Source of the DNA: Campylobacterales bacterium
GTDB lineage: Bacteria; Campylobacterota; Campylobacteria; Campylobacterales; Sulfurimonadaceae
Assembly: GCA_026390115.1 (NCBI GenBank)
Contig: JAPLGO010000012.1
Span: 186,001-250,000 of the forward strand
Length of the DNA: 64,000 bases
Direction: 5' to 3'
Shown: piece by piece, positions 44,977 through 53,460 of the stretch
Layout of the letters: each line of letters starts with the position of its first letter
Numbering within the stretch: the stretch's first letter is position 1
Position numbers and translations under genes: made by a program
Notes under the pieces: generated by a model
The model's database searches: none
Told to the model about the DNA's origin: nothing
Seen by the model: the letters and a program-made list of their open reading frames with translations, nothing else

Positions 44977-45759
44977 TTATTTTTCTATCTCTTTGAATGC
45001 TTTTTGCTTCGCAAAAAAAGCAAGTAAACTTAATAAACTGATTGCAACTATCATATAAAATCCAATTGTTGGATAAGAGTGCGTTGTAAACTGAGCAATT
45101 TTGCCATCGCCAAAAACAGTTGGCATAAAAGGTTTTATTTTAAATGCTCCCCAGTCATGCAGATTGTGACCAAACCAATAGAGCCAGTAGGAGTAATCAG
45201 CTATAAACAAGAGAGGAAGAGATGCCGGAACAAGCATAACATAGTTGAATATTTTATTGTTATATGCAATAAAGTAAATCATTCCCAAAGAGAGAGCTAA
45301 AAGTGCATAAATGCCGATTTCTCTCTCCAATGTACCACCAACCCACATAGGATCCATGCCGACATAGTGATTGATTGTATTCATCTCATGAATCTCTCCG
45401 CTGAAACCATCAAAATGAAAATAGACCGGTATTCCCTCCGGAAACGCATCTTTTGGATAATTTGGAGCTTCAAGCGAAACAGCCCATATTGGTAGTGAAG
45501 CAACTCCAATTTCAGATGCAGAGCGAATCATTTCGTCTAAGTTGTTTAGTGCTTCTTTCGGGGTAGAGATACTTTTGTATCTACCAATATTATATATATT
45601 CCAAACCTTTTTAGATAAGAGTGATACTTCATCAATTTTCCCCTCATCAATTTTATTTAATGTTGAGTGAAATGAAATCATTGGAAAAGTGAAAGCGAAT
45701 GTTAAAATAATCAAAGCTAATAGAGCGAAAATTCTGGCTTTTAGAATACTTGTATGCAT
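44977..45759 (-). CDS. nosB: NosB-like membrane protein
   Basis: The start at ATG 45759 is set by AAAGGA five bases upstream; an ATG at 45834 lacks one. The 260-aa protein has an N-terminal transmembrane helix, a periplasmic domain of about 120 residues (with VYFHFDGFSGEIHEMN), and four further helices. Its position directly after nosZ and before nosD matches nosB of Wolinella succinogenes, a conserved Campylobacterota nos gene of unproven function. The periplasmic domain has several His and Met but no Cys. Confidence 0.8.
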   Translation of the reverse strand: MHTSILKARIFALLALIILTFAFTFPMISFHSTLNKIDEGKIDEVSLLSKKVWNIYNIGRYKSISTPKEALNNLDEMIRSASEIGVASLPIWAVSLEAPNYPKDAFPEGIPVYFHFDGFSGEIHEMNTINHYVGMDPMWVGGTLEREIGIYALLALSLGMIYFIAYNNKIFNYVMLVPASLPLLFIADYSYWLYWFGHNLHDWGAFKIKPFMPTVFGDGKIAQFTTHSYPTIGFYMIVAISLLSLLAFFAKQKAFKEIEK

Positions 45760-45866
45760 GGTTGTCCTTTTATAAATTAAAAATTCAAGATTATTAAAAT
45801 CTTCAACTTTGAATTTAGTAGTATTGTATGTCAATAATAATTAATATAAGCTTAGTTAATATTAAT

Positions 45867-45906
45867 TAAGAGGGAGAGCACCATAAAATGATACTCTCCT
45901 CTTTTT
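45867..45906. terminator. Hairpin between nosZ and nosB
   Basis: AAGAGGGAGAG and CTCTCCTCTT pair with one bulge across a 14-base loop, about 25 bp after the nosZ stop. On the nosZ-coding strand it is followed by an A/T-mixed tail rather than a clean U-run; on the plus strand five T follow. It may cause partial termination or stabilise the nosZ transcript, giving more NosZ than accessory proteins. The rest of the 170-bp spacer holds only AT-rich sequence. Confidence 0.55.
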
Positions 45907-45929
45907 AGAACTAAAAAGTGTACTTATTC

Positions 45930-48527
45930 TTAGAATAAGTTTGCATTTTCATCTACCCATTTGAGGTATTCAATAATGTTTTTGACTTCTTGCTCATTCA
46001 TATGTTGATTTGGCATTTTTAGATTAAAGTAATCAATCATACCTTTTACATATGGATCTGCATACATTTTTTCCGGATTCATAACGAAATCCTTAACCCA
46101 TTTATCAGCATTCTCATGTCTTTGTAATACACCTGTTAAGTCTGGACCTGAAGATACTTTACCAATAACATGGCATCCACTACAACCGCCTTCACCAAAT
46201 GTTTTTTGACCATTTTCTGCAGCAGGTGACTGTTTAGTGGCAATAATTCGAACGAGTGCATCTTTTGCTCTAATTCCAACGTCCGCCGTTTTAACCATTA
46301 ATTGCCAAATCATATTTTCATATAAAACAGCTTTCTCTAAATCACCTGCTTTCACAGCTTCATCTGAGAGTTTTTTCTGAGCAGGAATTTGTCCATATTG
46401 GTCAAAAGCATCTGTAACAAGATCTGCTACAACTTTGTGATCAGCAAATTTTTTCTCTTTTAAGAATTTAACAACACTCTGAATAACTGCATCCGTTGCA
46501 GCATTTACAGCAACAGTTTTGTCATATTCAGCTTTAAGTTGTTCCGGAGTCATCGTTTGCATTTTTAATTTTTGAGCACTAACATATTTCTTGCTAGGAT
46601 CTTTAATCATCATGTAGCCCATCATTTCTAAGTGAAGAGCAGAACAAAATTCTGTACAGTAGTATGGGAAAGTCCCTTCGATATCAGCTTTAAATTTAAT
46701 TTCAACAGTTTCACCAGGTTCAACTGAAGCATGAACATTAAAGTGATCTACAGTAAATCCATGAGTTTCATCTTGAGCTCTCTCTAGATTTGTCATATAC
46801 ATCGTAACTTCATCACCCTTGTTTACAGTGATTCTCTCAGGATTAATATGAGATCTTACTAATGTAGCATAAACAGTAACTTTATTGCCTTTTCGTTCAA
46901 TTCTCTCTTGTCCAGCTAAAGTTTTACCAACATGTTGCTCACCAGTTTTACTATTAGTTCCCATTGTATATCTAACTTCTGGGTCTAGTTTACTTGCTCT
47001 GATTGCAACAGCGTTGTGAGGCTCACCTAAAGGTAAAGGCATGTCCACAAGTAAATCCATTTTTTTACCACTAATATCAATTAACTGATGATTTTGTGGG
47101 TGAAGAGGACCAACATTTTGAAATCTATCAATAGCCAACTTGTTTAAAGCAATGATATATTTGCCCTGAGGATCTCGAGTCTCACTTTCCATTCCACATA
47201 AGTGACCAATGTTATAGTGAACATTTTCTTTATCTAAAACTTTAAGAGTTTTATAGTTCCATTTAACAACTTGACTATCAACATAGAGTGAAGTAAAAAT
47301 TTCGCCATCTATATTTGAATACTGGCTATGTAACGGCCCCAGTCCTAGTTCAACCTGTCCATGTAAAGCTGATTTCATATCAAGAATTGGAATCCCGTAT
47401 GGATCTTTTCCCGCATATTTTTTATCTTTGATAAGATTCTGAATCTTTTCAAAACTAAATACAGATGCATGCGTGTCGAGCTTACCACAAACAGTAATAT
47501 AATTACCATCAGGAGAAACATCTACACCATGTGGAGATTTTGGCTCTGGAATTAAGAAGAGTGCATCATTTTTGATAGCTACTTCCATAGGAATAATGTC
47601 ATGTCCATTGACAACTTTTACATTTTTCTTATCTTTTGCTAATTCTGCTAACTTTCTCCAGTTGTAAACATGTAAAAAGTCAGTATCATTTCTACTCATA
47701 CCGGCTTCATTTGGCGGCATTCCTACTTCAATTCCACCTGTGTACATTTCAGAGTTAAATGAGTTTGTAAAGCCCCATCCATCACTTACCCCTTTGCCTG
47801 AGTCACTTAAATCTTGCATATATGGAGGTAATTCAAGTGTAAAAGATTCTTTTTGATTGATTCTACCTTTTGTAGTATCAAATTTCCATAATGTCACACC
47901 ACCGCGATATGCTTCTTTATATTCTTCAATCGGATGATAAGTATCATCAAACGGAGTAGCATACTGCGCAGCTTCTAAGATATATTCAGAGTTTGGAGTA
48001 AAGAAAGCTCCTCCGTGCGCTGATTTAAATATAGGGTTTACAACAATTTGCTTCGTCTCAAAATCTTTTAAATCAATAATCGCAATACGAGGATTAGCTT
48101 TATCATTGATAGCTAACCATTTACCGTCATATTTGCCATCTTTTTCTGAAAGAGCAGGGTGGTGAGTGTCTCCCCAGTTAATTTCTCTTCCTCTAATATT
48201 ACCTTGTCTAAGTACAGCTAATGAATCTACATCAAAGCCATATCCTTGCCAAGGTTCTGGCGTAAATACAGCGATATATTTTAAGATTCTCATGGATGGA
48301 ACACCATAAACAATCACTTGTCCACTCTGTCCACCTGAACTAAATACTACATAATCATCTTTAACACCAGAAGGGTTATAGGTTTTTGCAGCACGAATTA
48401 CATCGTTTTCTGTTAAGCCTCTGGCTTTCATTACTTTTTCTAACTCACCGCCATCAGCAACTGCAAGCGTTGCTAAAAGTGAAGTGCCTAGAATAAGTGA
48501 AGAAAGCTTACTAAAATGCTCATTCAT
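45930..48527 (-). CDS. nosZ: Nitrous oxide reductase, clade II with C-terminal cytochrome c (cNosZ)
   Basis: Reduces N2O to N2 in the periplasm, the final step of denitrification. A Sec-type signal peptide (SSLILGTSLLATLAVA; no twin arginine) marks the clade II form. The seven-bladed propeller carries CuZ ligands in DTHHPALS, HGGAFF, SPHGVDVSPDG and GPLHSQYS. The cupredoxin CuA site is complete: THGF, then CTEFCSALHLEMMGYM at about residue 620. A class I cytochrome c domain (CSGCH near residue 780) is fused at the C-terminus, as in Wolinella. The length of 865 aa is typical. It is the first gene of the leftward operon, with an FNR-type promoter about 100 bp upstream and a hairpin downstream. 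Confidence 0.98.
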   Translation of the reverse strand: MNEHFSKLSSLILGTSLLATLAVADGGELEKVMKARGLTENDVIRAAKTYNPSGVKDDYVVFSSGGQSGQVIVYGVPSMRILKYIAVFTPEPWQGYGFDVDSLAVLRQGNIRGREINWGDTHHPALSEKDGKYDGKWLAINDKANPRIAIIDLKDFETKQIVVNPIFKSAHGGAFFTPNSEYILEAAQYATPFDDTYHPIEEYKEAYRGGVTLWKFDTTKGRINQKESFTLELPPYMQDLSDSGKGVSDGWGFTNSFNSEMYTGGIEVGMPPNEAGMSRNDTDFLHVYNWRKLAELAKDKKNVKVVNGHDIIPMEVAIKNDALFLIPEPKSPHGVDVSPDGNYITVCGKLDTHASVFSFEKIQNLIKDKKYAGKDPYGIPILDMKSALHGQVELGLGPLHSQYSNIDGEIFTSLYVDSQVVKWNYKTLKVLDKENVHYNIGHLCGMESETRDPQGKYIIALNKLAIDRFQNVGPLHPQNHQLIDISGKKMDLLVDMPLPLGEPHNAVAIRASKLDPEVRYTMGTNSKTGEQHVGKTLAGQERIERKGNKVTVYATLVRSHINPERITVNKGDEVTMYMTNLERAQDETHGFTVDHFNVHASVEPGETVEIKFKADIEGTFPYYCTEFCSALHLEMMGYMMIKDPSKKYVSAQKLKMQTMTPEQLKAEYDKTVAVNAATDAVIQSVVKFLKEKKFADHKVVADLVTDAFDQYGQIPAQKKLSDEAVKAGDLEKAVLYENMIWQLMVKTADVGIRAKDALVRIIATKQSPAAENGQKTFGEGGCSGCHVIGKVSSGPDLTGVLQRHENADKWVKDFVMNPEKMYADPYVKGMIDYFNLKMPNQHMNEQEVKNIIEYLKWVDENANLF

Positions 48528-48597
48528 TTTTTACTCCTTAATATTCTTTCAAGTATAAGGTACAAAGAAAACCTTTAAAATACTCAATTGATAGAGA

Positions 48598-48639
48598 ATA
48601 GTATTGCATTTGATGATGTGAAAGTTTGACTAAGGTCAA
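48598..48639 (-). promoter_or_regulatory. FNR-type promoter of nosZ
   Basis: The perfect palindrome TTGAC-TAAG-GTCAA (48626-48639) is an Fnr/Dnr-type box. On the minus strand a -10-like TACTAT (48603-48598) lies with its near edge 29.5 bp from the box centre, identical to the spacing at both promoters around 29902. The implied start point is near 48591, giving a leader of about 65 nt. This is the layout of a class II activated promoter. Confidence 0.78.
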
Positions 48640-48668
48640 AATAGAGAATTAATGCTGTTTTTTTATGA

Positions 48669-49637
48669 TTAATTTATTATATGGTTAGAAATAAGGTTGT
48701 CTAAATCTTTTTTTAGAGCTTTGAGTTTGTATGTTGATGTGGTTAGCTCTTCAAGCGATTGTATAACAGCATCTTCTTTTTTAGTGAGTTCTTTGTCAAA
48801 AATTTTATCTTCTTCCATAATGTTTAAGAGTTCAATTAAGTCTTCAATATTTTTTTCTAAAGTCTCTAAAGATTGGTAAGAGTGTTGTATGGAGTCACTC
48901 GAATGCTGCACTGAATTATTTATCTTATCTACAAGAAAATTAAAATTATTAGCTGCTTTTACTATATCAATATTGTTATTGTTTATTTTAATTGGTCTTA
49001 ACTGCTGGATACTGGAGTTTTTAATGATTATTTTTGAAATATCCAAAAACTTTTGCATAAATAAGATTACATCTTTTATTTGTGTAAAAAAATATATAAG
49101 GAGTGCTACTAGCAAGAAGAAAATAAGGTATTGTATATTTTTATTTATTTCCTGAATATCACTAAAATATGCCTTATGGAGCTTAATGAGTTGCTCAAAC
49201 TCAACTACTAATTGCAAGTTTGTATTATAAATATCTTTTATTGTTTGCTCTAAAATAATACTTGAATATGCTGTACTCGTTTTATTTTGGTCTCTAAAAT
49301 TTTGTACATGGAGATAAAACTTATTCCACAAGAGAGCAATTTTATCTGCTTGATTTTTTATAGAATCTGAATGAATATCAATAAATATTTTATCTTTGTT
49401 GCTCATATTAGACAGAAATTTTTTTATTGAGTCATCTAGCTGTTGTGTTGATGCATTTTTATTTTTATAGATATAAAAAATATTTTTAGATATTTCTTGA
49501 GTAAATGCTTTTTGAGCATTTATAGTATCTAATAAATCAGTGTTAATTTTATTTTCATGACTTGTATAAATAAAAAAATAAGTTAAAAGCATTAATAAGA
49601 AAAAAATCAAGATGCTGATTATTTTAATTTTTGTCAT
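48669..49637 (-). CDS. PilJ/NarX-like membrane sensor without output domain
   Basis: Two transmembrane helices (about residues 4-25 and 170-190) flank a helical periplasmic domain with the spacing of PilJ/NarX-type four-helix nitrate/nitrite sensors. The cytoplasmic part (about 190-322) is a HAMP-like and coiled-coil region only; no kinase, methyl-accepting or GGDEF domain follows. It is extremely AT-rich and Lys/Asn/Ile-rich compared with neighbours. Its start is adjacent to the stop of the Crp/Fnr gene, so they are co-transcribed, and it may pass a periplasmic signal to that regulator. Assignment to PilJ/NarX is by topology and feel, not strong motifs. Confidence 0.62.
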   Translation of the reverse strand: MTKIKIISILIFFLLMLLTYFFIYTSHENKINTDLLDTINAQKAFTQEISKNIFYIYKNKNASTQQLDDSIKKFLSNMSNKDKIFIDIHSDSIKNQADKIALLWNKFYLHVQNFRDQNKTSTAYSSIILEQTIKDIYNTNLQLVVEFEQLIKLHKAYFSDIQEINKNIQYLIFFLLVALLIYFFTQIKDVILFMQKFLDISKIIIKNSSIQQLRPIKINNNNIDIVKAANNFNFLVDKINNSVQHSSDSIQHSYQSLETLEKNIEDLIELLNIMEEDKIFDKELTKKEDAVIQSLEELTTSTYKLKALKKDLDNLISNHIIN

Positions 49638-50297
49638 TCAATTATCCTCATAAATTGCCTTTAATTCAATATAATCTAATACAAAAATTTCTCCATGTAT
49701 TATATCGATAACTTTATTTCGTTTTAATCTATTTAGAACTCGCGAAAGCGTTTCAGGCTGAATATGAAGTATCAGTGAAATATCTTGTCTTTTTAATTTA
49801 TTGAACATCTTTAAGTCTGAATGTATCATCATAGCGACCTTGGCTACCGAATCAAATATAAATTCTCTATTTACTAATGATTGCAGTTGTTGGGATCTTA
49901 AAATTATCGCATCTATAAATGCAGCATTGAGAAGATTTTTATTTAAAAATTTTTCTTGAAATTGCGCATAGTTGATACTTAAAATTTTTGACTCTTCTAC
50001 CAACTCTATATTTGAAAAGGAGAAGAGAATATTACTTTTAATATTTGATATTTCAGATAAAAGATTATTTTTATAAATATAATATAAAAATATTTCATTA
50101 TTGTGTTTATCAATTTTATATGATTTTGCTAAGCCTTCAATCAAAAAAAGAAGTTGGGTAGATTCTTTTTTTTCATAATGTAAAATATAATTCTTATTGT
50201 ATGAATTTGTAGAGGATATACTGGCTAATAAATCAATCTCTTGTACATTTAAACTAGCAAAAAAATCTAAAGATTTTATTGTATTTTTAATGGACAA
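49638..50297 (-). CDS. Crp/Fnr-family transcriptional regulator
   Basis: A cyclic-nucleotide-binding-like beta roll (about 20-115), a dimer helix, and a C-terminal helix-turn-helix (KRQDISLILHIQPETLSRVLNRLKRNKVI region; recognition helix around PETLSRVL). The Glu-xx-Ser-Arg pattern (ETLSR) is that of Fnr/Dnr proteins that read TTGA half-sites. There is no Cys at all, so it cannot carry the Fnr 4Fe-4S cluster and is more like Dnr/NssR types that sense NO or another signal. It lies next to nosZ, whose promoter has a matching box, making it the leading candidate regulator. Confidence 0.88.
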   Translation of the reverse strand: MSIKNTIKSLDFFASLNVQEIDLLASISSTNSYNKNYILHYEKKESTQLLFLIEGLAKSYKIDKHNNEIFLYYIYKNNLLSEISNIKSNILFSFSNIELVEESKILSINYAQFQEKFLNKNLLNAAFIDAIILRSQQLQSLVNREFIFDSVAKVAMMIHSDLKMFNKLKRQDISLILHIQPETLSRVLNRLKRNKVIDIIHGEIFVLDYIELKAIYEDN

Positions 50298-50305
50298 AAT
50301 AGTAC

Positions 50306-50749
50306 CTAGCTAATTGGTTTGATACAATCTTTTTGTGTGACATCAAATTGAAATAGAGGTGCTTTTGTTTTTGTACTTATGTAAATGTAAGAGGTATTGA
50401 TTCCAGCTTCTAAGAATTTACTTGAAGATTGGCAGATGCCTGTAATAACTGCTTTTTGCATTCTTGATTTATCTTCATTTTTTACTGTTTCATCACTTTT
50501 AGCACCTGTATTTATTTCAAAAGTGTAAAGCAATGTTGATTCTTTGCCCTGTATATTAACAAACTTTGTATATTTATCTATTGTTTGAGGTAAAGTTTTT
50601 GAAATTTCAGATACTACTTGTTTAACTATCTCTTTGCTTTGAGATTGCATCTCCCCTTTAGGAAAGTCACCGGTTTTTGCCACCTCTTCAGCGTATGTAA
50701 AAGAAGTAAAAGCTATTAATATATTAAACGATAAAAATAAGTTTTTCAT
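50306..50749 (-). CDS. Small periplasmic protein, unknown (147 aa)
   Basis: ATG 50749 gives a clean signal peptide (MKNLFLSFNILIAFTSFTYA) with a purine-rich ribosome site; a TTG at 50788 in the same frame would add 13 residues and is unlikely. The mature part (about 127 aa) has two Cys (GICQSS and KDCIKP) that may form a disulfide and the segment YIYISTKTKAPLFQFDV. The fold resembles small periplasmic proteins annotated as unknown in Campylobacterota. It is first in an operon with the Crp/Fnr regulator (8-bp gap) and the PilJ-like protein. No function is assigned. Confidence 0.75.
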   Translation of the reverse strand: MKNLFLSFNILIAFTSFTYAEEVAKTGDFPKGEMQSQSKEIVKQVVSEISKTLPQTIDKYTKFVNIQGKESTLLYTFEINTGAKSDETVKNEDKSRMQKAVITGICQSSSKFLEAGINTSYIYISTKTKAPLFQFDVTQKDCIKPIS

Positions 50750-50760
50750 GAAAATCTCTT

Positions 50761-50832
50761 TTTGTATTAATTGAATAACATTATACAAAAGGTAAACTTC
50801 TCTTTGTATTAATTAAGTTAGATTATACAAAA
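50761..50832. promoter_or_regulatory. Paired 30-bp repeats, each palindromic, ahead of the Crp/Fnr operon
   Basis: Two similar 30-bp units start 42 bp apart (about 50761 and 50803). Each begins TTTGTATTAATT and ends ATTATACAAAA, so each is itself an inverted repeat (TTTGTAT / ATACAAA). A further half-site (GATACAAA) follows near 50850. The units overlap the start region of the operon and probably its promoter, as expected for autoregulatory operators. Confidence 0.55.
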
Positions 50833-50907
50833 CTCTAAAGAGCAAAAATTTGATACAAATCTATAAAATTAGGTGGCTTTCAAAGGATGTTAGACTTTAT
50901 AAAAGTT

Positions 50908-50951
50908 GAAATTGCGTGAAGCCCAAGAGGAGATTTGGACTTCACAATTTC
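50908..50951 (-). terminator. Hairpin terminator of ftsZ
   Basis: Arms GAAATTG-CG-TGAAG-CCC and its partner (GGACTTCACAATTTC) pair with a 2-base bulge over a loop of about 12 bases, starting about 25 bp after the ftsZ stop. On the transcribed strand the stem is followed by AACTTTTATAA, a modest U-run. Confidence 0.65.
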
Positions 50952-50975
50952 GCAGAGGAGTGTAAAGAGATTTTA

Positions 50976-52088
50976 TTAATCTTGTTGCTGTCTCATATAG
51001 GCCGGAATATCTAAATAATCAGCATCAAAGTCTCCACCCACGACAAGTCTTGGGCGAACTTTTATCTTTTGTACAGCTGGAATTTCGCTTACAAAATCTT
51101 TATTATTTGTAATATCTTTTTCAAAACCTGTTGCAACGATAGTTATTTTAATATAATTCTCAGGAATGGTTTCATCTGTTGAAGTACCAAAAATTACTTC
51201 TGCATCTTCATGTGCACTCTCGTGAACAACATTCATTGCATCGGAAATTTCCATAAGTGGAAAATTAGGGTGCATTTTGAAATGTACTAAAACACCCATC
51301 GCTCCGTTAATCGACATGTTGTCAAGAAGAGGAGACTCTATGGCTGCCTTAATTGCTTCATAGGCAGCATTTTCACCCTCAAATTCACCAACACCCATAA
51401 GTGCCATGCCTTTGTGACTCATAACTGTTTGTAAATCGGCGAAGTCAAGATTGATGTCATTTTCTCCGCTTGAGAGAATAACGCCGGAAGTCCCGCTTAC
51501 AGCTTGTGCCAAAACACTATCTACTATTTTAAAGCTTTCTTTGAGTCCAAGTTTTTTATCAATTATAGATAAAAGCTTGTCGTTAGGAATAACAACGATA
51601 GAGTCACTCTCTTTTTTGAGTTCTTGAAGACCATCTTCTGCAAGCTTAAGTCTTTTTTTACCTTCAAAAGCAAAAGGTTTAGTTACTATGGAAATAGTTA
51701 AAGCACCTATCTCTTTTGCAATCTGAGCAATAACAGGAGCAGCACCGGTTCCGGTACCTCCACCAAGACCGGCAGAGATAAATACTATGTCGGCACCATT
51801 CAAGGCATTTTTAATCTCTTCATAACTTTCTAGTGCAGAATCTTTGCCGATAGTCGGCTTCATTCCTGCACCAAGGCCTTTTGTAAGCTTCGTACCGATT
51901 TGAATTTTTGATGCTGCCATTGTTTCTGATAAAACTTGAGCATCCGTATTAATAAGTATCATCTCTATACCCGTAACACCCTCTTTTATCATGTGACCTA
52001 TCATATTTCCACCGCCACCACCCACACCGACAGCAATTATTCTTGCTCCGTTTACGCTTTTTGTTTCTTCAATTAAAAATGGTTCCAT
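50976..52088 (-). CDS. ftsZ: Cell division protein FtsZ
   Basis: The tubulin-like GTPase that forms the division ring. VGVGGGGGNMI at the N-terminus, the tubulin signature GGGTGTGAAP and the T7-loop region (NLDFADLQTVM) are intact. The C-terminal tail ends YLDIPAYMRQQ, the conserved peptide that binds FtsA. The length of 370 aa is standard. It lies 12 bp downstream of ftsA, the usual order. Confidence 0.98.
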   Translation of the reverse strand: MEPFLIEETKSVNGARIIAVGVGGGGGNMIGHMIKEGVTGIEMILINTDAQVLSETMAASKIQIGTKLTKGLGAGMKPTIGKDSALESYEEIKNALNGADIVFISAGLGGGTGTGAAPVIAQIAKEIGALTISIVTKPFAFEGKKRLKLAEDGLQELKKESDSIVVIPNDKLLSIIDKKLGLKESFKIVDSVLAQAVSGTSGVILSSGENDINLDFADLQTVMSHKGMALMGVGEFEGENAAYEAIKAAIESPLLDNMSINGAMGVLVHFKMHPNFPLMEISDAMNVVHESAHEDAEVIFGTSTDETIPENYIKITIVATGFEKDITNNKDFVSEIPAVQKIKVRPRLVVGGDFDADYLDIPAYMRQQQD

Positions 52089-52100
52089 ACTTTTTCCTCC

Positions 52101-53459
52101 TTAAAATAACTGGGTTGCCCAGTTCCAAAATTTGCTAAATGTTCCAGCTTCATCACTCTTTTTCCCTTTTTTTGGAAGAGTAACCATTGTGCTGATACTT
52201 TCTTCAACCTGTGACGGGGCTACAGGTATTTCATCAGGATCAGAGGTGAAGTCAACATTTACATGTGCAACAGGAGTTTCGTTTGCATGACGTACTTTTT
52301 TGTTTACATCTATTTCATAGGGTGTATATGAAAAGGTACTATACATGATAAGACCGACCGCAGCAGAATATTCCGGATCGCGCAGATGCTCAAAAAGACC
52401 ATACACCTGAAAAGGACGGGCAATGCGAACAGGAATAGAACCAAATGTAGCAACGGCTAAATCTCTTAAGCCTTCCATTTTTGAAAAACCTCCAGTGAGG
52501 ATTATACCTGCCCCTATCTGATCTCTTAATCCGCTATTTTCTATAAACTGAGCTAAAATCATTAAGGTTTCTTCAACTCTGGCAAAAACTACATTATGAA
52601 CAACTTCTAAAGAGACCTCATGTGTAGTGCTTTCATCACCTATTATAGGAAGTTCAATCAAATCATTTGTAGGCGTTAAAAGAGAGCCATAGTTAAGTTT
52701 CACGGAGTCAGCAATATTAAGTGGAGTGTGAAGTGCCATAGATAAATCACTTGTAACATGGCTAGAGCCAACACCCAAAAAGTCGTTGTATTTTATAGAG
52801 TTGCCGGCACGAATAATAATATTACATGTATTTCCGCCCATATCAATTACGGCGGCACCCAGCTCTTTTTCATCACTATTTAATGTGGCGATAGAGGTGG
52901 CATAACCAGTAAGTACAACATTTTCAACTTCTATACCGGCACCGCGAACAGCTTTTTTAAGGTTGTTTAGATTTGATTTTTGAGTTGTGATGATATGTGT
53001 TTCAACTTCAAGTCTAGAGGCATTCATTCCAAGAGGATCTTCAATAAAATCTTGGTCATCCACCTTGAAGTTGAATGGAAGAGCATGGAGTATCTCATAC
53101 TCATTTGGTATATTCGCATTATATAAAGAGGTGTGCATTACCCTTTCAATCTCTTTAAAGCTTATCTCTTTATTTGGAATATTTACAATTCCATTTGAGT
53201 TTAAACTTTTTGTATAAGCACCGGAAATAGATACAATAGCACTTCTAATATCGCTTCCGGCAACTCTTTTTGCATCAGAGACAGCAGATTTAATCGATTT
53301 TGAAGCCAACTCAATATTGGTTATACTCCCTCGTCTTAGCCCCTGTGATTTTGTTACACCGGCACCAATGATTTGAATGGAGTTGTCAATATTAATTTGA
53401 GCGATTATGGCACATATCTTTGTTGAGCCAATATCAATGGCTAAAACAGTTCTACTCAA
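52101..53459 (-). CDS. ftsA: Cell division protein FtsA
   Basis: An actin-like ATPase that tethers FtsZ to the membrane. LAIDIGSTKICAII is the phosphate-1 motif; AVIDMGGNTCNI and GIILTGGFSKMEGL are the phosphate-2 and adenosine motifs. The SHS2 (1C) subdomain is present, and the C-terminus ends with the amphipathic membrane helix FSKFWNWATQLF. The 452-aa length is slightly long owing to a linker of about 50 residues before that helix. It is adjacent (1 bp) to the PpiD-like gene. Confidence 0.97.
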   Translation of the reverse strand: MSRTVLAIDIGSTKICAIIAQINIDNSIQIIGAGVTKSQGLRRGSITNIELASKSIKSAVSDAKRVAGSDIRSAIVSISGAYTKSLNSNGIVNIPNKEISFKEIERVMHTSLYNANIPNEYEILHALPFNFKVDDQDFIEDPLGMNASRLEVETHIITTQKSNLNNLKKAVRGAGIEVENVVLTGYATSIATLNSDEKELGAAVIDMGGNTCNIIIRAGNSIKYNDFLGVGSSHVTSDLSMALHTPLNIADSVKLNYGSLLTPTNDLIELPIIGDESTTHEVSLEVVHNVVFARVEETLMILAQFIENSGLRDQIGAGIILTGGFSKMEGLRDLAVATFGSIPVRIARPFQVYGLFEHLRDPEYSAAVGLIMYSTFSYTPYEIDVNKKVRHANETPVAHVNVDFTSDPDEIPVAPSQVEESISTMVTLPKKGKKSDEAGTFSKFWNWATQLF

Positions 53460-53460
53460 C

